Origin: Pseudolabrys sp.
GTDB lineage: Bacteria; Pseudomonadota; Alphaproteobacteria; Rhizobiales; Xanthobacteraceae
DNA length: 17,307 nt
Direction of reading: 5' to 3'
Assembly (NCBI GenBank): GCA_029945495.1
Contig: JAQSCR010000387.1
Coordinates: 10,138 to 27,444, forward strand
Shown one piece after another: positions 6,831 to 13,931 of this stretch. A model generated the notes under the pieces. The model did no database searches, was not told the origin of the DNA, and saw nothing but the letters and a program-made list of their open reading frames with translations. The position numbers and the translations under genes were made by a program. Position 1 is the stretch's first letter, and every line of letters begins with the position of its first letter.

Positions 6831-7289
6831 ATGCGAATCGCCCTTTACGAACCGGACATTCCCCAGAATACCGGGACGATCCTGCGGACCTGCGCCTGTC
6901 TGGGGCTGGAAGCCCATATCATCGAGCCGGCCGGCTTTCCGGTCACCGACCGAGCGTTCCGCCGGGCCGGAATGGACTACCTCGATCAGGTGACCATCGT
7001 CCGGCACGTCGACTTCGCCAGCTTCGACGCCTGGCGGCGTCAGGAGCGGCTCACTTTGGTGCTCATGACGACTGCTGCGGACCAGCACTATCTCGAGCAT
7101 GACTTCAGGGACGAGCAGGTCATCCTGTTCGGCCGCGAAAGCGCCGGCGTGCCGCAAGCCGTCCACGACGCCGCCGACGTCCGCCTGGTGATTCCGGTGC
7201 GCGAGGGCCTGCGGTCGCTCAACATTGCCGTGTCGATGGCCATGGTGGCGGGCGAGGCGCTGCGGCAGACGGCGGGATTTCCCCGGTGA
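6831..7289 (+). CDS. trmL: tRNA (cytidine(34)-2'-O)-methyltransferase, SPOUT family
   Basis: A 152-residue SpoU/TrmH-type SPOUT methyltransferase that would 2'-O-methylate the wobble base of leucine tRNAs with SAM. The N-terminus MRIALYEPDIPQNTGTILRT is diagnostic of the short TrmL (YibK) group, which lacks an extra RNA-binding domain. The knot motifs follow: ILFGRESAGVP in the middle, then IPVREGLRSLNIAVSMAMV near the C-terminus. The ATG at 6831 is preceded by GAGG; an in-frame ATG at 6714 would add a stretch unlike the family. Divergent from petA; hemF follows after 36 bp on the same strand. Confidence 0.93.
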   Translation: MRIALYEPDIPQNTGTILRTCACLGLEAHIIEPAGFPVTDRAFRRAGMDYLDQVTIVRHVDFASFDAWRRQERLTLVLMTTAADQHYLEHDFRDEQVILFGRESAGVPQAVHDAADVRLVIPVREGLRSLNIAVSMAMVAGEALRQTAGFPR

Positions 7290-7325
7290 TAGCATTCGCC
7301 GCCGCAACGGACTAAAGCCTCGCCG

Positions 7326-8213
7326 ATGACCGACGATATCGAAGCCCGCAAAGCCAAAGCCCGGACCTGGTTCGAGGCGCTGCGCAACGAGATTTGCGCC
7401 TCGTTGGAGGCAATCGAAGACGCCCTGCCCGCTTCCGCCCCTTTAGCGGATCGCCCGGCCGGGCGTTTCGTGCGCACGCCGTGGAACCGCGCCGTTCATG
7501 ACCGAGGGTCAGGTGGCGGGGGCGTGATGTCGATCATGCGCGGCCGGGTGTTCGAGAAAGTCGGCGTGCACTGCTCGACCGTGCATGGAGAGTTCGCGCC
7601 GGAATTCCGCAAGGAGATTCCCGGCGCTGCCGACAATCCGAATTTCTGGGCCTCGGGCATTTCGCTGATCGCGCACCCGCACAATCCGCATGTGCCGGCG
7701 GTGCATATGAACACGCGCTTCGTCGTCACGTCGAAAGCCTGGTTCGGCGGCGGCGCCGACCTGACGCCGGTGCTCGACAATCGACGCACGCAGACCGATC
7801 CGGACACGATCGCCTTCCATGCCGCCATGCGCGCACCGAGCGACGCGCACAGCGACGTCGCCGATTACGACAAGTTCAAGAAATGGTGCGACGACTATTT
7901 TCACCTCAAGCATCGCAACGAGCCGCGCGGCATCGGCGGCATTTTCTACGACTATCTCGAGACCGACTGGGCCGCGACCTTCGCCTTCACGCAAGATGTC
8001 GGCCGCGCCTTTCGCGATATCTATCCGAAGATCGTCGAGCGGAATTTCACCACGCCATGGAACGAGGCCGAGCGCGACGAGCAGTTGATCCGCCGCGGCC
8101 GCTATGTCGAGTTCAACCTGCTCTACGACCGCGGCACGATTTTCGGGCTGCGCACCGGCGGCAATGTCGACTCGATCCTGTCGTCGATGCCGCCCGTGGT
8201 GAAATGGCCTTGA
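7326..8213 (+). CDS. hemF: Oxygen-dependent coproporphyrinogen III oxidase
   Basis: Aerobic haem-pathway enzyme that converts two propionates of coproporphyrinogen III to vinyl groups using O2; 295 residues, normal length. Family signatures in order: GGGGVMSIMRGRVFEKVGV (about 63-81), HPHNPHVPAVHMNTRF (about 117-132), AWFGGGADLTP (about 139-149), KHRNEPRGIGGIFYDY (about 194-209), and the C-terminal YVEFNLLYDRGTIFGLRTGG. The ATG at 7326 follows trmL by 36 bp, so the two may be cotranscribed. Its stop lies 6 bp from the stop of the convergent permease gene, with no evident terminator between. Haem supply is consistent with the neighbouring cytochrome genes, but no shared control site is seen. 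Confidence 0.96.
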   Translation: MTDDIEARKAKARTWFEALRNEICASLEAIEDALPASAPLADRPAGRFVRTPWNRAVHDRGSGGGGVMSIMRGRVFEKVGVHCSTVHGEFAPEFRKEIPGAADNPNFWASGISLIAHPHNPHVPAVHMNTRFVVTSKAWFGGGADLTPVLDNRRTQTDPDTIAFHAAMRAPSDAHSDVADYDKFKKWCDDYFHLKHRNEPRGIGGIFYDYLETDWAATFAFTQDVGRAFRDIYPKIVERNFTTPWNEAERDEQLIRRGRYVEFNLLYDRGTIFGLRTGGNVDSILSSMPPVVKWP

Positions 8214-8219
8214 ACAGCT

Positions 8220-8978
8220 TTATCTGAACGCCGCGACGATCATCATCACGCCGCCGAGCAGCACGATAAAATCGAGGATCGCGGTGTGCACATGCACCGG
8301 CATGCGCGCGACGAACAGCCGCGCCAGGAACGCACCCGGAAAGGCGATGACGCCAGTCAGCAGCGCAAATGCCAGAACCTGTGCCGTCACCACGCCGCCA
8401 AGTGCGAATACCGAAATCTTGACCGTCGAGACGATGATCGACACGGCGGCATCGGTCGCGACAACCGCGGCGCCTTCGAGGCCGGCCGCCATCAACAGCG
8501 ACAGCATGATGACGCCCGAGCCGGCGGTGCCGCCGACGACAACGCCGTAGCCGACCGCGCCTACACACAGGCCGCGATTGCTGATGCGCACCTCGTGATG
8601 TTTGAGCAGCCGGCGCAGCGGCACGCTGAGAATCAGCATCGATCCGATGACGAGAGCTGCGCCTTTCCCCGTCAAAAAGGTGTAGCCCCAGGCGCCGATG
8701 GCACAGGTCGGCAATGCAAAGAAGCCTGCACGCCACACGCGCGGCCAATCGGCATATTTAAAGAACGCGGTGACGCGGCCGAAATTGTTGAACAGAGCCG
8801 AAATCGCGATGATCGGCACCACCGGCGCAGCGCCGATCATCGGCACCAGCACCAATGGCATCAACGCGCCGCTTCCGTAGCCCGAAACGCCGCCGATGAC
8901 AGAAGCGAGCAGCGCGACGCCGGCGACCAGCAACAATTGCGCCAGCGAAATATCGGCAAATCCGGAGAGAAGATTCAT
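8220..8978 (-). CDS. TauE/SafE-type membrane permease (sulfite exporter family)
   Basis: A 252-residue integral membrane protein with about seven to eight hydrophobic segments. The N-terminal repeat contains the family-like GGVSGYGSGALMPLVLVP (about residues 29-46), and a second glycine-rich stretch VGGTAGSGVIMLSLLMAAG lies in the middle. This internal two-half pattern is typical of the TauE/SafE (DUF81) family, proposed to move sulfite, sulfonates or other small organic acids across the inner membrane; the substrate cannot be told. The ATG at 8978 is 9 bp after the cca stop, so it is probably last in the DUF1285-Nudix-DUF6111-cca row, although its function seems unrelated. It converges on hemF with a 6-bp gap. 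Confidence 0.88.
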   Translation of the reverse strand: MNLLSGFADISLAQLLLVAGVALLASVIGGVSGYGSGALMPLVLVPMIGAAPVVPIIAISALFNNFGRVTAFFKYADWPRVWRAGFFALPTCAIGAWGYTFLTGKGAALVIGSMLILSVPLRRLLKHHEVRISNRGLCVGAVGYGVVVGGTAGSGVIMLSLLMAAGLEGAAVVATDAAVSIIVSTVKISVFALGGVVTAQVLAFALLTGVIAFPGAFLARLFVARMPVHVHTAILDFIVLLGGVMMIVAAFR

Positions 8979-8987
8979 GCCGGCTGT

Positions 8988-10250
8988 TTACGCGCCCGCC
9001 GCCGCTTTGTCCGCGATATTTTCCAGCAGCCCAGCATCGCTGGGAAACCCCGCCGCCATCCAGCCCGCTTCGGCCGCGCGCAACGCCGCGCCTAAAGCCG
9101 GACCTTTGCCGATGCCGCGCTTGATGAAGTCGGCGGCCTTCAGCGGGAACAGCGGCGCGGTCCAGCGTTGCGGCAACGTCGCCAATGAATGCCAATCCTT
9201 ATCACCGGCCGAGCCTTGCGACCGCGCCCAGCCGAGCAGCGCGTGATCGGTGAAGGCTTCCGGACCCAGCCGGTAGAGCAGCGCGCGCGCGCCGCCCTCG
9301 CCTATCGACGGCGACATCCGCCGCCAGCCTTCGGCCATCGACCCCAACCGCGCGTGCTCGTTGTTGGTCAGCCGCAGTTTCTGCCACAGACGTTCGGCGT
9401 CCTCAGTGACCGACACGGCGAGCGCGCCGAGGCGCCGCACCGAGCAAGGCTTCGCGCCGATCGCGGCCTCAGACTTGGCCAGATTCACGAATGACGCCAG
9501 ATAAGTCACGCCGCCGAGAATGCGCAACGCGAGGCCGGCATCCGCCATCACGACCAAAGTCGGCACCGCATGCGTGGCGACCAGCAGCTTCACGATCTCC
9601 ATGCGCACGCGTTCGCGCGACAACTGGTCAAGCCCATCGCGGCCGGCAATGCAGGCGGCAAGCCCCTCGGCATCGGGATCGCCGCCCGGCCCGTACGCGG
9701 CATGAAAGCGGAAGAAGCGCAGGATACGCAGATAGTCTTCGGCGATGCGTTGGCCGGCGTCGCCGATGAAACGCACGCGCCGCACCGCCAGATCCGCCAA
9801 CCCGCCGGTGTAATCGTACACCGCGCCGTCGCGCGTCACCGACAGCGCATTGATGGTGAAATCGCGCCGGGCAGCGTCGTCGCTCCAGTCGCGGCCGAAG
9901 GCGACCTTGGCGTGACGGCCATAGGTCTCGACGTCGGTGCGCAAGGTCGTCACCTCGAACGGATGCTTGTCGATGACCACCGTGACGGTGCCATGCTCGA
10001 TGCCGGTCGGCACCGGCTTGAAACCGGCGGCCTTGACGCGGCGCACGACTTCTTCCGGCACCGCGGTGGTGGCGACATCGACCTCGTGAATCGGCATGTC
10101 GATCAGCGCATTACGCACCGCGCCGCCGACGACGCGCGTTTCCTCGCCGTCGCGGTCGAGCACGTCGAGCAGCTGCGCAAGCTCGACGGCGAATGGCCAG
10201 CCGGCCATGTCGATCTTGCGCGCGGTCGCGCCGGGCGCGGGTTTGTTCAC
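8988..10250 (-). CDS. cca: CCA tRNA nucleotidyltransferase
   Basis: Adds or repairs the 3' CCA end of tRNAs; class II nucleotidyltransferase fold, 420 residues from a GTG at 10250. Visible motifs: VVGGAVRNALID (about 40-51), the metal-binding pair E56-V-D58, GTVTV (87-91), EVTTLR (99-104), RRDFTINAL (128-136), and AEDYLRILRFFRFHA, the start of the helical neck. The usual first aspartate of the DxD pair is glutamate here. The GTG overlaps the TGA of the DUF6111 gene (GTGA), with GGGGAC upstream, so translational coupling favours this start over the internal ATG at residue 15 or the longer frame to 10442. It could in principle be a related poly(A) polymerase, but the short form and neighbours favour cca. 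Confidence 0.93.
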   Translation of the reverse strand: MNKPAPGATARKIDMAGWPFAVELAQLLDVLDRDGEETRVVGGAVRNALIDMPIHEVDVATTAVPEEVVRRVKAAGFKPVPTGIEHGTVTVVIDKHPFEVTTLRTDVETYGRHAKVAFGRDWSDDAARRDFTINALSVTRDGAVYDYTGGLADLAVRRVRFIGDAGQRIAEDYLRILRFFRFHAAYGPGGDPDAEGLAACIAGRDGLDQLSRERVRMEIVKLLVATHAVPTLVVMADAGLALRILGGVTYLASFVNLAKSEAAIGAKPCSVRRLGALAVSVTEDAERLWQKLRLTNNEHARLGSMAEGWRRMSPSIGEGGARALLYRLGPEAFTDHALLGWARSQGSAGDKDWHSLATLPQRWTAPLFPLKAADFIKRGIGKGPALGAALRAAEAGWMAAGFPSDAGLLENIADKAAAGA

Positions 10251-10510
10251 TTGGTCGTCCCCGGCACGAATTTGCCGTTCTCCAGATGCGCCGGGATATA
10301 GGTCGAGCCCGGCCTGGAGCCGGAAAAATGCGCGAAAAAGATGAAACTGCCGACCACCAGCACCAGTGCGACGATGGTCAGCCAGGCCAGCCGCGTCAGC
10401 GGCCAGGATTCGATATCCATGATGCCGGCCTTGGTCGCCCACAGGAACACCGCGTAGAGCACGAACGGCGCGGCGAACAGCGCGATTTCGGTGAAGACCG
10501 GGCGGATCAT
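10247..10510 (-). CDS. DUF6111 family small membrane protein
   Basis: An 87-residue protein with two hydrophobic segments (about residues 7-25 and 43-62) joined by a short polar loop, and a soluble tail with PGSTYIPAHLENGKFVPGTT. The tail and layout match the uncharacterised DUF6111 family, found in Hyphomicrobiales between the Nudix and cca genes. No catalytic motif is seen and no function can be assigned. Its ATG overlaps the Nudix stop (ATGA) and its TGA overlaps the cca GTG (GTGA), so it is translated as part of this row. Confidence 0.82.
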   Translation of the reverse strand: MIRPVFTEIALFAAPFVLYAVFLWATKAGIMDIESWPLTRLAWLTIVALVLVVGSFIFFAHFSGSRPGSTYIPAHLENGKFVPGTTK

Positions 10511-11166
10511 TTATAAATCCTGTCGTGCAGGTTCCGCAAAATTCCCGCGGTCACGCCCCAGATGTAACGCTCGCCGAAAGTGATGGCATAGAAATGCCGC
10601 GTCATGCCCTGCCAGTCGCGCGAATGGCGCTGCACATTGGCCTGATCCATCAGGAAGGCGAGCGGCACCTCGAAGGCGACGTCGACCTCGCCGGTATTGA
10701 GCGTCAGAATGAAACCCGGCTTGACGCGCGCGATGGTCGGCACGATGCGATAGCCGAGCGTTGTCATATAGACGTCGAGATAGCCGAGCGGCTCGACCAG
10801 CGCGCGGTCGAGCCCGATTTCCTCCTCCGCCTCGCGCAGCGCGGCGGTGAGCGGATCGGCGTCGGTCTTGTCGATCTTGCCGCCGGGAAACGAAATCTGG
10901 CCGGGATGATCGGGCAGATGCTGCGCGCGCTGCGTCAGCAGCACGGTCGGCTCCGCATGATCGACGATGGCGACCAGCACCGCCGCCGGCCGGATTGGCC
11001 GCACCTCGGCGATTTTCTGCATCACCGGATCGGCGTCGTGATCGCCGCGCTGGGGCGTCACATTCGGATCGCTGATGCCGGCCGGCAGCTTGAGCGACAA
11101 CCGCTCGCGCGCCCGCGCATAGAACTCGTCCGAACTGAGAGCCGGCACCGCTTGCGCGCCATGCAT
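10507..11166 (-). CDS. Nudix hydrolase, CoA pyrophosphatase type
   Basis: A 219-residue cytosolic Nudix enzyme that probably splits coenzyme A to phosphopantetheine and 3',5'-ADP. The sequence LLTQRAQHLPDHPGQISFPGGKID (about residues 76-99) holds the NuCoA-type signature that separates CoA pyrophosphatases from other Nudix enzymes, and REAEEEIGL (111-119) is the Nudix box end with the metal-binding glutamates. The start MHGAQAV at 11166 is chosen because the ATG shares one base with the upstream TAA (TAATG), with GGGAG eight bases before it; the frame is open to 11313 but that part lies inside DUF1285. NudL is the nearest named relative, but the symbol is not certain enough to give. Confidence 0.92.
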   Translation of the reverse strand: MHGAQAVPALSSDEFYARARERLSLKLPAGISDPNVTPQRGDHDADPVMQKIAEVRPIRPAAVLVAIVDHAEPTVLLTQRAQHLPDHPGQISFPGGKIDKTDADPLTAALREAEEEIGLDRALVEPLGYLDVYMTTLGYRIVPTIARVKPGFILTLNTGEVDVAFEVPLAFLMDQANVQRHSRDWQGMTRHFYAITFGERYIWGVTAGILRNLHDRIYK

Positions 11167-11768
11167 TATAAAAACTCCCGCAACGCGCTGGCTTCCGCCA
11201 TCGAAAAAAACTCGCCGGCCGAGGCGACGCCGAACATGGCCTTGCCGCCGACGTCGCGCTCCTCGCCCAGCTCGACCAGATCGTAAAACAGCGCCCGCGT
11301 CACCTTTGCCCACAGGTCGCTGCGGACATGCAGCATCGGCTTGAGCCCGCCGTTTGCCGCGTCCTCGTCGAAACGCAGCGCATAGCCGGGGCCGGCCTCG
11401 ACCCAGTCGTCGACATTGGTGCGGAAGCGCAGCACCCGTCCACCCTCGCCATTTGTGACACTCAGCTCGACGGCGAGAAACGGCGCGTCTTCGACGACGA
11501 TGCCGACTTTCTCCACCGGCGTGACCAGAAAGTAGCTGTCACCCTCGCGCTTGAGCACCGAAGCGAACAATTTGACTAAAGCCGGGCGTCCAATCGGCGT
11601 CTTTTGGTAGAACCAGGTGCCGTCAGAGGCGATCTTCATGTCGATATCGCCGCAAAACGGCGGATTCCACAGATGCACCGGGGGCAGCCCTTTACCGGTC
11701 CCACGCGGCAGCATGGCGGCTATTTCCTCCAGCCCGCCTGTCGTCTTTTCCTGCCCTGCCTTCGCCAT
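11166..11768 (-). CDS. DUF1285 domain-containing protein
   Basis: A 200-residue soluble protein. After a polar N-terminus (MAKAGQEKTTGGLEEIAAML), the stretch PPVHLWNPPFCGDIDMKIASDGTWFY, then PIGRPALVKLFASVL and YFLVTPVEKVGIVVEDAPF, matches the DUF1285 family, a conserved proteobacterial protein of unknown role. No transmembrane segment or signal peptide is seen. The ATG at 11768 has AGGGA five bases upstream. The stop codon overlaps the Nudix start. It is the first gene of a four-gene coupled row ending in cca. A much longer minus-strand frame runs upstream from it over the MoxR and DUF58 genes; this is an open-frame artefact of high GC. Confidence 0.88.
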   Translation of the reverse strand: MAKAGQEKTTGGLEEIAAMLPRGTGKGLPPVHLWNPPFCGDIDMKIASDGTWFYQKTPIGRPALVKLFASVLKREGDSYFLVTPVEKVGIVVEDAPFLAVELSVTNGEGGRVLRFRTNVDDWVEAGPGYALRFDEDAANGGLKPMLHVRSDLWAKVTRALFYDLVELGEERDVGGKAMFGVASAGEFFSMAEASALREFL

Positions 11769-11785
11769 TGTTTCCCTACGATAAT

Positions 11786-11802
11786 CAGATGCTTCGCATC
11801 TG
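11786..11802 (-). promoter_or_regulatory. Hairpin in the DUF1285 leader
   Basis: CAGATGC-TTC-GCATCTG is a perfect 7-bp stem with a three-base loop, 17 bp before the DUF1285 start codon and just ahead of its AGGGA ribosome-binding site. In the minus-strand transcript it would stand next to the initiation region and could affect mRNA stability or translation. There is no T tract, so it is not a terminator. The rest of the 195-bp divergent spacer (11769-11963) holds a second small dyad, CCACGC/GCGTGG (11885-11906), and no clear promoter boxes. Confidence 0.4.
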
Positions 11803-11963
11803 TTCGCAACTTCGTGACCGGCCCGGACCCGCAATGCAAGATAGCGTAGGCTTGGCGGAATAATGAGGCAGATTCGCCGCAAAGCCACGCAGCAAAATCC
11901 GCGTGGTGCGTTTGTTGCATAGCCCTTGGGCAGCCCGAACTCTCGATAAAAGGAACTCGGATC

Positions 11964-12974
11964 ATGGCGTCGGCAAGCGGCGAAAGCCTTGAAAAGCTGG
12001 AAGATATGATCGTGCGCGCGGCGGAATCGACCGCCACCCATGTGCGCGCCGCCAAGGCCGCCATCGGCGCCGTCATTTTCGGCCAGGAACTGGTCGTCGA
12101 ACGCGCTCTGGTCACCGTGCTGTCCGGCGGCCACGCGCTGCTGGTCGGCGTGCCGGGCCTCGCCAAGACCAAACTCGTCGAGACCATGGGCATCGCGCTC
12201 GGCATGGATGCCCGCCGTGTGCAGTTCACGCCCGATCTGATGCCGTCCGACATTCTCGGTTCCGAAGTGCTGGACGAGAACGTCAGCGGCAAGCGCAGCT
12301 TCCGCTTCATCCCCGGTCCGGTCTTCGCGCAATTGCTGATGGCCGACGAGATCAACCGCGCCTCGCCCCGCACCCAGTCGGCGTTGCTGCAGGCGATGCA
12401 GGAACAGCATGTGACAGTCGCCGGCGCGCGTCACGACCTGCCCAAGCCGTTCCACGTGTTGGCGACGCAGAACCCGCTCGAGCAGGAAGGCACCTATCCG
12501 CTGCCGGAGGCGCAGCTCGACCGCTTCCTGATGGAAATCGACGTCGACTATCCCGATCTCGCTTCCGAGCGCAAAATCCTGTTCGACACCACCGGCGCCG
12601 ACGATAGCCGCGCCAAGGCGGCGATGACCGCCGACGACCTGATCGCGGCACAGCGGCTGGTGCGCCGTCTGCCGGTTGGCGAGTCCGTCGTCGAGGCGAT
12701 CCTGCAACTGGTGCGCTCGGCGCGCCCCGGTCCGGAATCCGGCGATCTCGGCAAGTTCATCTCCTGGGGCCCCGGCCCGCGCGCCAGTCAATCGCTGATG
12801 CTGGCGGTGCGCGCCCGCGCGCTGCTCGACAACCGCTTCGCGCCGTCGATCGACGACGTGCTCGAACTGGCCGAGCCGATCCTCAAGCACCGCATGGCGC
12901 TGACCTTCGCCGCCCGCGCCGAAGGCGAGACCATCACCAACATTATCGCGCGTCTCAAGACGCGCATCGGATAG
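11964..12974 (+). CDS. MoxR family AAA+ ATPase
   Basis: A 336-residue cytosolic AAA+ ATPase of the MoxR group, chaperone-like enzymes that act on partners with von Willebrand (VWA) domains. Walker A is GVPGLAKT at 62-69 (K68), Walker B is LLMADEIN with D128/E129, and sensor 1 is N170 in ATQNPLEQEGTYPLPEAQLDRF, the hallmark MoxR stretch. PDLMPSDILGSEV between the Walker motifs is also typical. The ATG at 11964 is preceded by AAGGAA. Three bases separate its stop from the DUF58 start, so it leads the operon MoxR-DUF58-DUF4159-VWA. The substrate is unknown. Confidence 0.95.
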   Translation: MASASGESLEKLEDMIVRAAESTATHVRAAKAAIGAVIFGQELVVERALVTVLSGGHALLVGVPGLAKTKLVETMGIALGMDARRVQFTPDLMPSDILGSEVLDENVSGKRSFRFIPGPVFAQLLMADEINRASPRTQSALLQAMQEQHVTVAGARHDLPKPFHVLATQNPLEQEGTYPLPEAQLDRFLMEIDVDYPDLASERKILFDTTGADDSRAKAAMTADDLIAAQRLVRRLPVGESVVEAILQLVRSARPGPESGDLGKFISWGPGPRASQSLMLAVRARALLDNRFAPSIDDVLELAEPILKHRMALTFAARAEGETITNIIARLKTRIG

Positions 12975-12977
12975 GAA

Positions 12978-13931
12978 ATGGCCGAGCCGAGCCTCAAGGA
13001 CGCCAATAACCAGTCGGTCAAGGCCGCCGTCGGCAAGAGCAGCAAGCTCGCCGCGCGGATTCCGCGGCTGATCCTGGAAGCGCGGCGCGTCGCCTCGACG
13101 GTCATTCACGGCCTGCACGGCCGCAGGCGCGCGGGCTCCGGCGAGAACTTTTGGCAGTATCGCCATTTCGTGTCGGGCGAGCCGGCGCAGAATATCGACT
13201 GGCGGCGTTCGGCGCGCGACGATCATCTCTATGTGCGCGAGCGCGAGTGGGAAGCCTCGCATACGATCTGGCTGTGGGCCGACCGCTCGCCGTCGATGGA
13301 TTTCAATTCGTCGCTGACCGAATGGAGCAAGCTCGACCGCGCGCTGGTGGTGTCGTTTGCGCTGGCCGAGGTTCTCGTGCAGGGCGGCGAACGGGTCGGC
13401 ATTCCCGAACTGATGCGGCCGACCGCCAACCGCAACGTCATCGAGAGCATGGCGCAGCGCATCGTCCACGACATGCGCGACGCGCCCAGCCTGCCGCCGA
13501 ATTTCGCGCCGGCGCCGTTCTCCGAAGTCGTGCTGTTGTCCGACCTGTGGAGTCCGATCGCGGAATTCCGCAAGACCGTCGGCCAGCTCGCCGCCAATGG
13601 CGCGCGCGGCCATGTCGTGCAGGTGGTCGATCCGGCGGAAGAGACATTCCCGTATTCGGGCCGCATCGAATTCGTCGAATCCGAAGGCCTCGGCAGCGTC
13701 ACCGCCGGCCGCGCCGAAACCTGGCGTGACGACTATCAGAAACTGCTGGCCGATCACCGCGCGGCGTTGCGCGCCGAGACCGAGCAGTTCGGCTGGACCT
13801 TCACCGTCCATCGCACCGATCGCGGCCCGACCGAATTACTGTTCGCGCTGCACGCCCGCATGGGCGCCAACGCGGTCGCCACCGCCGTCAACAGCCGGCA
13901 CACGCCGTCGCAGAGACGGAGCGCCACATAA
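12978..13931 (+). CDS. DUF58 domain-containing protein (VWA-like)
   Basis: A 317-residue protein without obvious membrane segments. It carries the DUF58 signature, FWQYRHFVSGEPAQNIDWRRSA starting near residue 58 (the usual YxxGD..R.IDW block, with glutamate in place of aspartate), followed by a VWA-like fold. The MIDAS metal site is recognisable: D102-R-S104-P-S106, then D189 in LLSDLW. Proteins of this family are regular partners of MoxR ATPases. It starts three bases after the moxR-like stop, and its TAA overlaps the next ATG (TAATG), so translation of the three genes is coupled. Likely role: MIDAS-bearing substrate or adaptor of the ATPase; the process is unknown. Confidence 0.92.
   Translation: MAEPSLKDANNQSVKAAVGKSSKLAARIPRLILEARRVASTVIHGLHGRRRAGSGENFWQYRHFVSGEPAQNIDWRRSARDDHLYVREREWEASHTIWLWADRSPSMDFNSSLTEWSKLDRALVVSFALAEVLVQGGERVGIPELMRPTANRNVIESMAQRIVHDMRDAPSLPPNFAPAPFSEVVLLSDLWSPIAEFRKTVGQLAANGARGHVVQVVDPAEETFPYSGRIEFVESEGLGSVTAGRAETWRDDYQKLLADHRAALRAETEQFGWTFTVHRTDRGPTELLFALHARMGANAVATAVNSRHTPSQRRSAT

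Noticed and set aside
7490..7530. Possible small indel in hemF around WNRAVHDRGSGGGG
   Set aside because: The spacing before GGGGVM looked slightly long compared with remembered relatives, but the frame is unbroken, total length is normal and this segment varies in the family.
10251..10442. Extended N-terminus for cca
   Set aside because: The stretch overlaps the DUF6111 gene in another frame; the GTGA overlap gives a coupled start at 10250.
11166..13811. An 881-codon open frame on the minus strand covering DUF1285 and the antisense of the MoxR and DUF58 genes
   Set aside because: Only the last 200 codons (DUF1285) look like a real protein. The rest is arginine/alanine/histidine-rich, lies opposite two well-recognised genes, and reflects high GC at third codon positions.
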